Source: Amblyomma americanum (Eukaryota > Arthropoda > Arachnida > Ixodida > Ixodidae). From it: DNA of 64,000 nucleotides. The stretch is from assembly GCF_052857255.1 (NCBI RefSeq), contig NC_135507.1:73749330-73813329 (forward strand). The letters run 5' to 3'. Shown one piece after another: positions 49,403 through 60,134 of this stretch. The stretch's first letter is position 1, and each line of letters starts with the position of its first letter. Under the pieces are notes generated by a model, which saw only the letters and a program-made list of their open reading frames with translations, was not told where the DNA came from and searched no databases. The position numbers were made by a program, and so were the translations under genes.

Positions 49403-49953
49403 TCCACCATACACCGTTGCGAAGGCTGCGGCGAACTGACTCGTTCAAAATGCCGTGCACTTCAAAACGCGTACCTCCGTGCTCTCACCTCGCGATTGGT
49501 AGCTCCATCCCACGGAAGGAAAGAGCATCAGTGCCCCGCTACTGCGCGCAGCAGATTCGCCGGACGCCATGTTTAGGAATGGGGACGCACCACTTCACCA
49601 CTTCAGTGCTCTGTTAGTGAGGAATTTCTCTGCAAGCTTAATCAGCGAATTAAACACTCGCTGTACTTTAAAAAAAAAACGCCGTGAACTACCTTTTCAA
49701 TTACTGCGACAACTGTTTGAAAAATAGTCACAACACTGCTGAAATATTTGAGCGTCTATCTAGTACCTTCTTTGGCCCTGATTCGACGAGAGAGCTCTAC
49801 CTTCCACAGTGCTGCAAACAACTAGTCACATCAAGTATAGTCGCAAGTTATTTTTGGAAAGCGTCGTTAGCGCAGTTAGCGTCGTTGCTACGGTCCCTAA
49901 CGTCTCCAGCGCGGCTGTCCTTTCCAAGAGCGCACCGCATGTTTAAAAAAGTT
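49403..49953. other. No gene recognised
   Basis: Unassigned. Confidence 0.3.
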
Positions 49954-50263
49954 AATAATTTGGTTTTTGGGGAAAGGAAATGGCGCAGTATCTGTCTCAT
50001 ATATTGTTGGACACCTGAACCGAGCCGTAAGGTAAGGGATAAAGGAGGGAGTGGAAGAGGAAAGGAAGAAAGAGGTGCCGTAGTGGAGGGCTCCGGATTA
50101 ATTTCGACCACCTGGGGATCTTTAACGTGCACTGACATCGCACAGCACACGGGCGCCTTAGCGTTTTGCCTCCATAAAAACGCAGCCGCCGCAGTCGGGT
50201 TCGAACCCGGGAACTCCAGATCAGTAGCCGAGCGCTTTAACCACTGAGCCACTGCGGCGGGTA
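49954..50263 (-). mobile_element. Type A SINE, full length with exact target duplication
   Basis: Minus strand: CCGCCGCAGTGGCTCAGTGG, GGGTTCGAACCCGACTGCGG, GTGCTGTGCGATGTCAGTGC, GTGTCCAACAATATATGAGA. Exact 12-bp duplication TTTAAAAAAGTT at 49942-49953 and 50264-50275, indicating a fairly young insertion. Confidence 0.93.
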
Positions 50264-50275
50264 TTTAAAAAAGTT

Positions 50276-50876
50276 GCGATGTGCTTTCGCGAACGCCACA
50301 AAGAAAACGCTTCCTCTGCGTGGGGAAGCAAACAAAACTGCGTCTACTCGTCGTACGCATATGCGACGTCTTAGCGCGAGAAGCACGAAGCTGTGGCGCC
50401 GACGTGCTCTAAACAAACCCTTCCTGCTCATTACGTTAACACCCAGTAATATATCCAACTAATGGTGCCCCTCCTTTGTTCCCCTCGTATGTTCTCAGCG
50501 AGCAGGAGTCGCGCTGTCAACGTTATCAGCCTGGGAACGTCGACTCCAGTCGGCGCTAGCGAACGCGGTCTCTGCCGAGCGAACATTGGACCGCGCGGCT
50601 TTTCACGTCAGCTTCGTTTGCCGTGCAAAGAATGGGTTGTACCACCAGCAAACCCGCAGAGGTCGGAAGAGTTGTCCGCTCTGTAATTGCTCATAATGCG
50701 TACAAACTGTGTCGAAACAACCGTACAGGCCAGGAAGGTATTGCAGTATACTCCGTGGGGCAGTTTGCAACTAGACTTGTCGGTTTGGGGTGAGGATGAG
50801 GAGGAAGGGTGGGGGAGAGGTGAAGCGTGTCCACTGCTCTTGGCAGCAGTAAGATGCAAACAAGGCGGTCTGCTAT
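50276..50876. other. No gene recognised
   Basis: Unassigned; GAGGATGAGGAGGAAGG purine repeat near 50793. Confidence 0.3.
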
Positions 50877-51165
50877 TAACGCGATAGCGTTCAGGAGCTC
50901 TTGTCGCTGAAAACCTGGCGCCTTCGTCGGCGTCGTTGACCGTGTGAGCGAAAAATACACGAAAAATATTCACTTTTTTCATTTACTTAAGCATCTTACT
51001 CATCTTTCACTCCATAGTTTTTATGCCCTGAGGCAATAAACATCGCTTCAAAAAAAAATATTCAGAGAAGCAACGTGGAAGGCAGGCGGGCCACCTAGGT
51101 CACGTGACCTTGCGGCGTCATCACAACCTGCCCACCGAATGAGACTTCCTCGTCGGACTAACAGG
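50877..51165 (-). repeat. REP1 repeat, partial, with unrelated insert
   Basis: TTAACGCGATAGCGTTCAGG (end) and, after about 190 bp of other sequence, CACCTAGGTCACGTGACCTT and CATCACAACCTGCCCACCGA. The E-box palindrome is intact. Confidence 0.55.
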
Positions 51166-51220
51166 TTAACAAGCTAGCGCCTCCTGAGTGGCCCGTCCAT
51201 GTCTGGCGTTGACGACACTC

Positions 51221-51243
51221 CCCCCCCCCCCCCCCCCCCCCCC
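51221..51243 (+). repeat. Poly-C tract, about 23 bp
   Basis: Uninterrupted C run. Further C or G runs of 15 or more lie near 52230, 54632, 57168 and 62250. Confidence 0.9.
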
Positions 51244-51499
51244 GGCTCTTCCTAATCTAGCACGCACAAGAAAGGCCGACATTCCCCGAACCATACGCAG
51301 CCAGTTAAAACGAAGCAGGTCCTCCGCGGGCCGATTTCCACATGTGACCATTCGCTGCTACACCGGCTTGGCCGTAAAATGGAGAAAGCAATCGGTCTCC
51401 ACAGTGGCAACAAGTAGCAACAAGTGGCGATGTTTTCTCCTTTTTCTTCTCAAGGAGAGACAGAGAGCGAAAAAAAAAAATAGTTGAGAAAGAAAGAAA

Positions 51500-52832
51500 A
51501 AAACGAAAGGATGGGTGCTCTTTGTTCCACCCAGGTTTCCGAACCTCCGTCGTCTTCTCCCTGAAACCGGAGACTTCTCGGGACCGCCGGTCTCCCTCAG
51601 CGGCGGCGGGGACCGGAGAAAAATTGGGCGACCTCAGTGCTTTCCAGACTGCCGGTGCTACCTACCACACGCACAAAACTACAGCACCACGACGACCGGG
51701 TCGAGGCGAGCGGCGCGTAAAATGTAGAGGGAAAGGAAAGCCTTCCGAGGAAGAGAAGGAGGCTTCGCAAAAGAAAAAAAAGGGGGGAGAGGACAAACGG
51801 CGAAAGAGAGCGATAGATGGACCAGCGAGAAGAGGAAGACGCGGGCTGGGAGGAGAGAAAAGTGCCTGCCAATACTACGCCCCTTCTCTGCACTCCTCGC
51901 CAGCTGGTCTTCTTTGCGACGACGACGACGCGTGTGGGTTTTTGAGTTTCTCCTTTCCTCCTCACTTTATTTTTTCCTCCTTTGCCCGTTGTGAAGCCGC
52001 ACCCTCGCTCGCGTCTTATTGCTCTCGCCGCCGACGCCACGGCCATGTTTTCTGCACTGCAGCGCTGTCTTCATGTTCCTCCTCTCTCAACACATGCACA
52101 CACAAATTGAGTGAGAGATGGGAGAAGAGGAAGAGAAAGAGAGAGGGGAAGAAACAAACGCACGCGCGCAGTGCCGGTCAGCATGCACACACGGTCGCTC
52201 GCGAAAAAGCGGCGACGCTTTCCCCCTCTCCCCCCCCCCCCCCCCCCCCTTCAACAACACCCCAAGCCGCGGCGGGCCGGTCCCGTCTAGCGACCAACAC
52301 CTCCCCTTTCCCCCACCCCTCTCTGAAAGCCTCCCCGCGAGCGAGGAAGTCGGCTCATTCAGGACTCCGACGTCGCCGGAGGTGCACGCCGGGATCTGAG
52401 GGGGACGTTCGTCTAGGCCGGGCGGCTTCTTTTCTGCGCACGTGGTGTAGTGTACGGAACGCCGCGGAGACGCCGCTCGCTCCCTTGTCGGCCGTCGTCC
52501 CATCAGCGGCGCGATTCTAGTCCGGCCGCGTTGGTCTCGCGACGTTCGATTGATCGGGTGACTGGCACGTGCAGCTGGCCGAGCACGGACGCCATCTCTG
52601 GATTTGTGCATCGGTTTCGCGGACGCTGTTGAACCTCGCTACCGCCTACTTGTGTCACCGAAGACAACGGGATTCCTGAACTTGCCTCTGTTCGCGCTCG
52701 TGAACTGACTTCGGTGTTTGCGTGCGCAGAACAGGTGTGTTGTTGCACCCGCGCAGGCGTGTCCTGAATCGTGTCATCGTCGTTCGTTGCACTGTCAACA
52801 ACGGTTCGACACTTTTCTGTGAGCCAGTCGTG
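51500..52832 (+). promoter_or_regulatory. CpG-rich 5' region of the candidate gene
   Basis: Dense CpG from about 51500 to 52800 with a C20 run at about 52230, leading into a signal-peptide exon. The last 300 bp (ACTTCGGTGTTTGCGTGCGC, GTCAACAACGGTTCGACACT) have the balanced composition of a 5' UTR. No TATA box seen. The 332-codon frame at 51522-52520 is low-complexity and not supported. Promoter role is inferred from position and composition. Confidence 0.4.
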
Positions 52833-52926
52833 ATGACTTCTTCGGCCCGGACGACGATGCTGATGACGATGCTGTCATCGCTGCGACTAGCTCTGCTACA
52901 GCTGATCCTCTTCGCATTGCACGAAG
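52833..52926 (+). CDS. Candidate first coding exon with signal peptide
   Basis: ATG at 52833 encodes MTSSARTTMLMTMLSSLRLA, LLQLILFALHE, then one base and a strong donor, GAAG|GTGAGTCT at 52926/52927 (phase 1). The shape is a signal peptide: polar start with Arg6, a hydrophobic core, and an end near the splice site, so the product would be secreted or membrane-bound. The upstream in-frame ATG at 52722 would add a non-signal leader, so 52833 is preferred. The downstream intron contains SINEs and an N gap; no second exon was identified, so function is unknown. Confidence 0.5.
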
Positions 52927-52959
52927 GTGAGTCTGTTTTGTTCGTTTCGATTTTGTGAA

Positions 52960-53179
52960 TGGAAAGGAAATGGCGCAGTATCTGTCTCACATATCTCGGC
53001 GGACACCTGAACCGCGCCGTAAGGGAAGCGATAAAGGAGGGACTGAAAGAAGAAAGGCAGAAAGAGGTGCCGTAGTGGAGGGCTCCGGAATGATTTCGAC
53101 CACCTGGAGATCTTTAACGTGCACTGACATCGCACAGAACACGGGCGCCTGAGCGTTTCGCCTCCATCGAAACGCGGCT
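52960..53179 (-). mobile_element. Type A SINE, 5'-truncated, first of a tandem pair
   Basis: Minus strand from GCCGCGTTTCGATGGAGGCG through TTCTGTGCGATGTCAGTGCA and GTGTCCGCCGAGATATGTGA to CCATTTCCTTTCCATTC. The flank TTTTGTTCGTTTCG occurs at 52937, again at 53181 and a third time at about 53433. Confidence 0.8.
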
Positions 53180-53194
53180 ATTTTGTTCGTTTCG

Positions 53195-53294
53195 NNNNNN
53201 NNNNNNNNNNNNNNNNNNNNNNNNNNNNNNNNNNNNNNNNNNNNNNNNNNNNNNNNNNNNNNNNNNNNNNNNNNNNNNNNNNNNNNNNNNNNNN
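53195..53294. other. Assembly gap, 100 N
   Basis: Exactly 100 N, the conventional size for a gap of unknown length. It lies within tandem SINE copies, so the missing part is probably repeat sequence. Confidence 0.98.
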
Positions 53295-53429
53295 TGAAAG
53301 AAGAAAGGAAGAAAGAGGTGCCGTAGTGGAGGTCTCCGGAATAATTTCGACCACCTGGGGATCTTGAACGTGCACTGACATCGCACGGAACACGGGCGCC
53401 TTAGCGTTTCGCCTCCATAGAAACGCGGC
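53295..53429 (-). mobile_element. Type A SINE, second tandem copy, cut by the gap
   Basis: Continues the pattern of the copy at 52960 (GCCGCGTTTCTATGGAGGCG, TTCCGTGCGATGTCAGTGCA, AGACCTCCACTACGGCACC). The two copies differ at several bases, so this is a real tandem arrangement, not one read twice. Confidence 0.78.
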
Positions 53430-54221
53430 CTATTTTGTTCGTTTCGGTTTTGTGGCCGCGGTTTCGTACTGCTGCTGATAAATTTCGAAATAGACTTCTT
53501 GGTAAGACGTTCGAGGTAGCGTTTGGTACTGGGGACAGCTTTGACAGAGCGCGGAATACTCTCAGTATTAGTGTTCCGTGTGTGGAGAGTTAATTATTAT
53601 TGCTATCAGAGTACCAGCAGTGATATAGCTTAGATTTCGGCAGCAATGGCTCGGAAACAGTCGGCTTTAAACCAACAACTGGGGCCATCGACCTTCAGGA
53701 ACGTTGTCGGCATCGTTATCTACGAACAAACCGCACCATTCCTTTCACTATGTATCCAGGATACACTTGACCGAAGTTAGCTGAAATGACCCAGCTGCCT
53801 CGTAAAGGCACTGCCCCGAGTGACAGCCGAGGAGAGAGATTTCTGGAAGTTAATTCATGATCCCTGATAAATAAATAGAACTCAGCTGTAGCTTGAGACG
53901 GTTAAACTTTACTTTGCCAAAACGAAATTCTTGTTTAAATAGTTGGCAAACTGCCACTTCGGAGACTCGTCAAACAAGTCATCACAGGGGCTTGCATTAT
54001 TCTCATTCTTTCTTCAGTTCAATTAGCCCAGAATGCAAACGACACATTCCGTCACTTTGCTTGAGTCGCAAAGGCAACAGCAAGGTGGTGCGACATCTAC
54101 GAAATCTAGTCCTGCATAAGTTCTCAATGAAGGGATAGAAAAAGAGGGTGATGCGAAGAGTTCCTATTGGTTTCACTTCTACGAACAAGGAAACACAACG
54201 TCCCTTGAAACTATTTCTCCG
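53430..54221. other. No gene recognised (candidate intron)
   Basis: Would be intronic if the exon at 52833 is real. Nothing assignable. Confidence 0.3.
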
Positions 54222-54486
54222 GGATAATTTCGACCACCTGGGGATCTTTAACGTGCACTGACATGGCACAGCACACGGGCGCCTTACCGTTTTGCCTCCA
54301 TAAAAAAGGCAGTCGGTCGAAATTATTCCGGAGCCTTCCACTACTGCACCCCTTTCGTCTTTTCTTCTTTTCTTCTTTGACTCCCTCCTCTATCTCTTTC
54401 CTTACGGCATGGTTCAGGTGTCCAACGATGTATGAGACAGATACTGCGCCATTTCCTTTCCCCCAAAACCAATTATTATTATTATT
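54222..54486 (+). mobile_element. Type A SINE with inverted middle segment
   Basis: 54220-54311 is in minus orientation (GGATAATTTCGACCACCTGG to TTTTGCCTCCATAAAAAAGG) and 54314-54486 in plus (GTCGAAATTATTCCGGAGCC to AACCAATTATTATTATTATT). GGTCGAAATTATTCCGG occurs in both, as an inverted duplication. Confidence 0.75.
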
Positions 54487-55659
54487 CCAAAACCGAAACA
54501 TTTATGTGTCCCCAGGTTGTGTTTTTTTATAATGAATGTACCGTAGTTCTCTCTTGCTCATAGGCTGCCATCAACGGAGCGTAGAAACTAGGCCACCCAT
54601 CGGTACGCTGCGCAAATAAGCCCAGTGTAAACGGGGGGGGGGGGGGGGCATACACACAGAGCCAAGTGACTCCTCATCTCATCCCCATGTGTGTTTGCGC
54701 CATCCTTGTGTCGTTTATTTCAGGCAGCTTACCTTTAAGAAAAACGCACTGCTCTGTCAGCATTCGACTTTCCCGCAGGCAAGAGAGACGTCTTTGCCTT
54801 GCCCGCGGCGTGACCTGCGAGTCGCCGACTGACCACATGGGAGCGCGCCTTTGTACTCTGAGCTGCGTTTTCTTTCCGAGTATGCCGCGAAGAAGCGAAA
54901 CTTTCCTCTTGACTTCCTTCCCCGTTCGTCTGCGCGGGAAAAACTTCCATACCACCTCGCATCTAAAGAATTTCTTGACTCAGACGCGGATAGCGCCCGA
55001 AGGTCCGGCATTTCAACACTCGCCACACCGCCGCGTCTCGTTTTTCTAAGCAGCGACTTGGACAATCCCGCGTTTCGTCCGGCTTGCCTTTTTTTTTTTT
55101 TTTGTCTCCTCGCCCCCTCTCTCGTCGGCCAGTTCAACTCACATTCCTGGAGCGCATACATCACCCAATCAGCCTGCCGGGGCTGACGCAACGCGGCGCC
55201 ACCGAATAGCACGCGAGCGCCGTAGCTTTCTGAATGAATCGGCCGTGTACACCTCACATGCCTCTGACTGCCGGTTTTCTCTTCTATGATTCGCTCAGCC
55301 CTCACAACGACGCCGCTTTCCGGTGATGTTGAATGGCAAAGACAAAAACGAGGCGTGTGCCGTGTTGCGTGGGGAGAGGAGCAGCTTGGAAGGCACGGCT
55401 GACTTGACCCTCCTCGTTGACCTTTCACCCTTGCTTCCCACGGACCGGCATCTCGCGTGTCGCCCGCCGGGAATTCCGACCGACACGCATTGGCGCAACC
55501 GCCTTGCTTCCGAGGGGCTGGCGCCGGCGATTAGCGGAGTTAGGATGATTGAGATGTGGGCTCTTCGCGCTGCTGGAATCATTCCAGAAGCATTCCACGC
55601 GAGGCCTGTTTTGTATCGCCGCCTACGATTGCGATATGTCGGACGCATGTCCATTTTCC
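54487..55659. other. CpG-rich stretch, no gene recognised
   Basis: G17 run at about 54632-54648 and T15 at about 55089. Overlapping frames up to 223 codons on the minus strand have no domain. Confidence 0.3.
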
Positions 55660-55795
55660 CCCGCCACGGTGGATCAGTGGTGTGCTTTACGATGTCAGCG
55701 AAAAGATCCAGAGGTGTTTTAAAATATAATAAATTAATCTCAAGCTCTTCACTGCGGCGTCCCATAGTTCATGTGTCTCTCTTTGGCTTTTAAAC
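55660..55795 (+). mobile_element. SINE remnant with large internal deletion
   Basis: CCCGCCACGGTGGATCAGTG (A-box head) jumps to TGTGCTTTACGATGTCAGCG (middle) and ends GCGGCGTCCCATAGTTCATG, type B-like. About 80 bp of head is missing. Confidence 0.5.
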
Positions 55796-57167
55796 CTTAC
55801 CTGTCATAGCATGTTGATTTGAGTTTTGCCCATTTCGGACGATTTCTAAGTGCGTATCCTTCGATGCACTCGGTTCCACCCTGGACAGTTTCCGCCATGG
55901 TGTGCGCCGTTGAATGAAAGGCCAACTCACCAATGACGCCCTTCTCGTCCGAAACAAACTAAAACGAGATGGAGCCACTAGCAGCGATTGCGTTCTTTCT
56001 ATCTCACCAAGGGCGTTTGCCCTTTAGGGCAGTTGACACATCGTGTTGGGAATGGAATTTTGCTGAACGGAAACTAAGCGTACGTTTTTCTTCGTGATCC
56101 CCTGATTCTTAGAAGAGTGTTTCCCGTCGATACTCCTGCCTTCGCCTCCACTGATCCGAGGGTGTCCGTTAATCCGCCCACTAATCCGCAGTAATCTACA
56201 GCTTCGCAGCAGTAGTCTTTGGGCGAGTCTACCGAAAGCGCGCTGCATCACCGCCCTAACCCATTTCTCTCGCTGTTGGCTAGCCTCCTCCCCGGGTAAG
56301 TACTGGCTTGGGGCGTGGGCCCCCAGCCGTCAGCGATTAGTGGTCACCGAGGCAAGCGGTCGCCGGGGCGAAGTGTCGCCGACGCCGCCTTGCTATTTTG
56401 CGCGCGCGGGGCGAGAGATCGCTGGGAAGGCCGTCGGCAACGGCCAGACAGGTCGCTTGCCTTTGCCTCCAGCCTCCGGGGGTAAAATATATATATACAT
56501 AGAATAAAAAATACGCCGCCGCCAAGAGAAGGGAGAAAGAAACACGTTTCGGGCCGGCGCGATGCGTGTTTGTACACGTTGCGGCCGAGTCTTCGGGCGT
56601 ACGTAGTACTCTCGATCGGGGGCATGTGTGTCGCGACTGCGCCTGGCGCAATGTTGTGCGGTATTGCAATTATTGGAACGTCTGCTGATGAAGCGGCCCG
56701 CCGAGGGCGTGGATAATGGATTACGACTACGCCTGGGTTCTTTTGTCGTGCCAAGCGTATTATACCGATTTATATGTAACGCAGTGTAGGCCTGTGAATA
56801 GCTGTTTTTGGCTGCTACGGTTGTACACTCACGCTGAAGGTCACAGGAGGAAAACAGCACTTATTTCTCGCCAAACGCGGCAGAGAAAAACACTGACGCC
56901 GTGGTTAACGTAACGTAACGCGGAATTCAGCTACAGCGCACGACTGGAATGTATGGTGGGATTGCCAGTAGGAAACGTTTTTTGCAACCAGAGGGGCAAG
57001 CCCGACGGTGGTGTTGCGAGGTCGTTGCAGAGCGACGGATAGTCAGAATATCAAGTGGTTGCGGAATTGCTCGCCTGATGCCTTCGTGGTACCTTCGCAT
57101 TTAACTTACATTCGCGTTTAGCTTGTCTCCGACGGCTGCTTGCTTCGGCGGTCTTGATGACGAAGAA
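55796..57167. other. No gene recognised
   Basis: A donor-like CCGGGTAAGTACTGG at about 56290 is the only notable splice signal. Frames up to 155 codons have no domain. C run follows at 57168-57184. Confidence 0.3.
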
Positions 57168-57229
57168 ACCCCCCCCCCCCCCCCTTCCTTCAGCAAACGC
57201 TTCGAGTGCAAGAGTTCAATGCCGAAACG

Positions 57230-57434
57230 TACCGTATTTGCACGATTATAACGCGCCATACATTGATTCTAACGTTTCTAATACGATTGTAACGCGCTAT
57301 ATTTTGCGACCAGAAATCGGAATAATCCACAGTTTCGTTTAGGTTCCTTAATCCGATTCTTACGCGCATGCACATTTGAATCCGTATATATATAAAAAAA
57401 AAGAACTGCGCGTTAGAGTCGCGCAAATAGGCTA
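57230..57434. mobile_element. MITE with CCGTATTTG-type ends, about 205 bp
   Basis: Left TACCGTATTTGCACGATTAT and AACGCGC mirror right GCGCGTTAGAGTCGCGCAAA and TAGG. Internal repeats of CGATT(C/G)TAACGC (57241, 57267, 57283, 57354) show the end motif has been copied inside. No transposase. Confidence 0.6.
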
Positions 57435-58097
57435 CTTCACTACTTCCTGAGAACACAATGTTTGATCAGTTCACTCAGAGTGACTCTAATATCCGGAAGA
57501 CCGTAGGTGATGGGAGATGAGTTACAATGTCGAAAGGTAAAGGTTGATCGGCTGTTAGCTCAGTGCTCATTCGTATATTTCAGCGCCTATATTGTTAGTT
57601 TAGTCATTTTTGGCCTAATATCTACAAATAAATACTTTTTAGACTAGGAAACCATCCTGTCACCTACTGGATGTGTGACATAAAAGTGAATCGGAATTTC
57701 TAGGCGAAGAGCTTTCGCCCATGTCTTTTGAGCAGCAGGAGTATACGTACACCCTACACGGTACTTAGTGGCTTGGACATTTCTCCACGATGACGGAGGT
57801 GGTGGAAAACCCTGCTACGTAACTCGCCGTCGTGCTGCTGCACGAAGCGGCGAGAAATTCCTCCAGTTCCCGCTCACCTTCAGCGAGGGTCACGCGTTTC
57901 ACCCGCGCAAAGCGCAGAACACATGACCAACCGACGCGCTATGAGCCGCCGCCGGCGGCGATGTATTTGCATGCGCTTTGCGGCCACTCTCGCGCCGTGA
58001 CTGAGTCACCCGACTCACGCCACTGGGCTGACGCTCTGGTTGGGTCCGAACTGAACGCGGTTGACGTCAGACGCGTCACCCACTGCAGAGTCTCTCT
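57435..58097. other. No gene recognised
   Basis: Unassigned. Confidence 0.3.
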
Positions 58098-58552
58098 CTT
58101 TAACGCGACAGCGTTAAAGGGCCCCGTTACGGAGAAAATCCGGCGCCGGCGTTGTGAGCGATAGATAGCGTGGCCTAGGCAGCCATTTCCGGAGAAGCAG
58201 CTTATAGGTGGGCTCCCTAGGTCGCGTGATTTTGTGGCGACATCACAACCTACCCACCAGATCGTGAGCAAACTAACCACCCTGGCAGGTTGGTGTTAAA
58301 TAAATGGTTCATCGCGAGAGGTTGTCAGGAAGAGTAACTTGGGTCGCACAAGGCCAAACCGTTGGCAGCACCTGCCATCGTAGTAGAATGGCGCATCCCT
58401 TAACCGCTGCACCACTGCGCAAGAAGTAGTGTAGAGGACTCCCGGTCACGCATGAATGCAACGTTGGAAATGACCAATTCCGCGTATATGGACAATAGCT
58501 CATTAACGCTATCTGATCGTATCCTTAAGGCGGAGCTAAAGAGTTCCCCCTC
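58098..58552 (-). repeat. REP1 repeat, full-length copy
   Basis: Minus strand begins ACTCTTTAGCTCCGCCTTAA and ends TTTAACGCTGTCGCGTTAAA, with CGCAGTGGTGCAGCGGTTAA and ACCTGCCAGGGTGGTTAGTT inside. The E-box core is mutated (TCGCGTGA). Useful as the best-preserved consensus copy. Confidence 0.72.
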
Positions 58553-59861
58553 CAATTTTCTTTTTTTCTCGTTCTCTCTTTCTTGCATTTCCTTAATTCC
58601 TGCACCCCGCGTGCAATATACTCGGAACGAACGAGTGTTAACGTTTTTTCCCTACGCCGAACCACGAGCTAAAACTACAGCTAACACAAGGAACACGGTG
58701 AAGAAAAAAAAAACACGCAGCGGCGACATTCCTGGAGAGGACGATGAAAGCAAGGCCGAGACACAAAGGATAAGACCAAGCACACCTTGCCTTAACCTGT
58801 CCAATCCGCCTGGGACATTCCCGGCGCATGCATGCGCCCAGAGCGCTTTACAATACAGCGCATCGCGCGGCTTCCACAGCGATGTAGCAGCGTCCTTCTT
58901 CCTGGAACTCCAGAACTCTGCTCGAGGAATGTGACGCGTGTAACGGTAGCTCGAAGAAACGCAACCTCTTGTCTCGCCCCGCAAAGCACCGCCAGCGAGT
59001 GCGCCTCACTGACGAGACGACGGGCGAGGACTCAACACCCTTCCCCAACGAAAGGCGGCATAGCATAGCGGGCAGTCCGTGCCCGCGTTTCTAATGAAGG
59101 CGTGACTAAACGCCGGGAAACACGCGGTAGCGGGTAGCGAGCGGCGGCAAGGCAGCGACGACGTCGTGGCCTCGCTAGGCGCGCATAGCAGCTGCGTGTA
59201 TTAGTACTACAATGATCATCATAAACGCGCGCTTTTCCTACGGGATTGCGCGCGCCTATGAGCTTTACACGTGGGAGGAGCAGCAGCGGCTGCCGGGTTT
59301 GTCTTACTTCTTTCTTTTCTCTCTCTCTTCCTGGTGAGCTGGAAGACTGCTCACCAAGAAGAAGAAGAAACGGCGTGTCCGCGTTCCTGGCCGCGTGGGT
59401 TGTGCGGGGGCAATCCGTGCCATGGTCGCTGTTTCTGCGGCGAGAGATAAGCTGACGCCTTCCTGCTTTGCGACGGTTATTCGGGTTAGTCCTCAAGACG
59501 AGAAACCACACGGAGGCGATGATGACGCCTACGGGAACGTCCCGAGCGACGCAGAGAGAGTTCCCCTTTGGGCGGAAAGAAAAGAGAGACTCGCACGGAG
59601 ATGCCTAATTACCTTATGTTTTGGCAATGGGATGGTTAGAGGCGCTGTTTACGCGTTCGCCGGAAGTCACGTCACTGGCCACCAGCCACTGCAGATTATT
59701 CGGCCTGATGACGTCACTTTCCTTCACCCAATGGGCGAGTTTTATGACCGACACGTCTTTTTTTCCTGGTAATGATTCTAAATACTATCACATTAAAACG
59801 GGCTAACTCTGGTAGCGGTGGTTAAAAAAAACGTTTCAAACTTCTTTCCGGCCATGACTGG
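58553..59861. other. No gene recognised
   Basis: CpG-rich between about 58800 and 59500; TGACGTCACT near 59709. Frames up to 160 codons have no domain. Confidence 0.3.
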
Positions 59862-60134
59862 TGACCGGTTTCGAACCAGACCGCTGCGGTTGCGTTTCGA
59901 TGGAGGCAAAACGCTAAGGCGCCAGTGTGCTGTGCGATGTCAGTGCACGTTAAAGATTCCCAGGTGGTCGAAATTATTCCGGAGCCCTCCACTACGGCAC
60001 CTCTCTCTTCCTTTCTTCTTTCACTCCCTCCTTTATCCCTTCCCTTACGACGCGGTTCAGGTGTCCAGCGATATGTGAGACAGATACTGCGCCATTTCCT
60101 TTCCCCAAAAACCAATTATTATTATTATTATTAT
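59862..60134 (+). mobile_element. Type A SINE, 5'-truncated at the B box
   Basis: CCGGTTTCGAACCAGACCGC, GTGCTGTGCGATGTCAGTGC, GTGTCCAGCGATATGTGAGA, AAAACCAATTATTATTATTA. No A box. Confidence 0.85.

Noticed and set aside
51522..52520. Longest open frame (332 codons, plus strand)
   Set aside because: Low-complexity K/R/S/P-rich translation in CpG-rich sequence through a poly-C run, with no domain and overlapping long frames on the other strand. Better seen as promoter/5' region of the exon at 52833.
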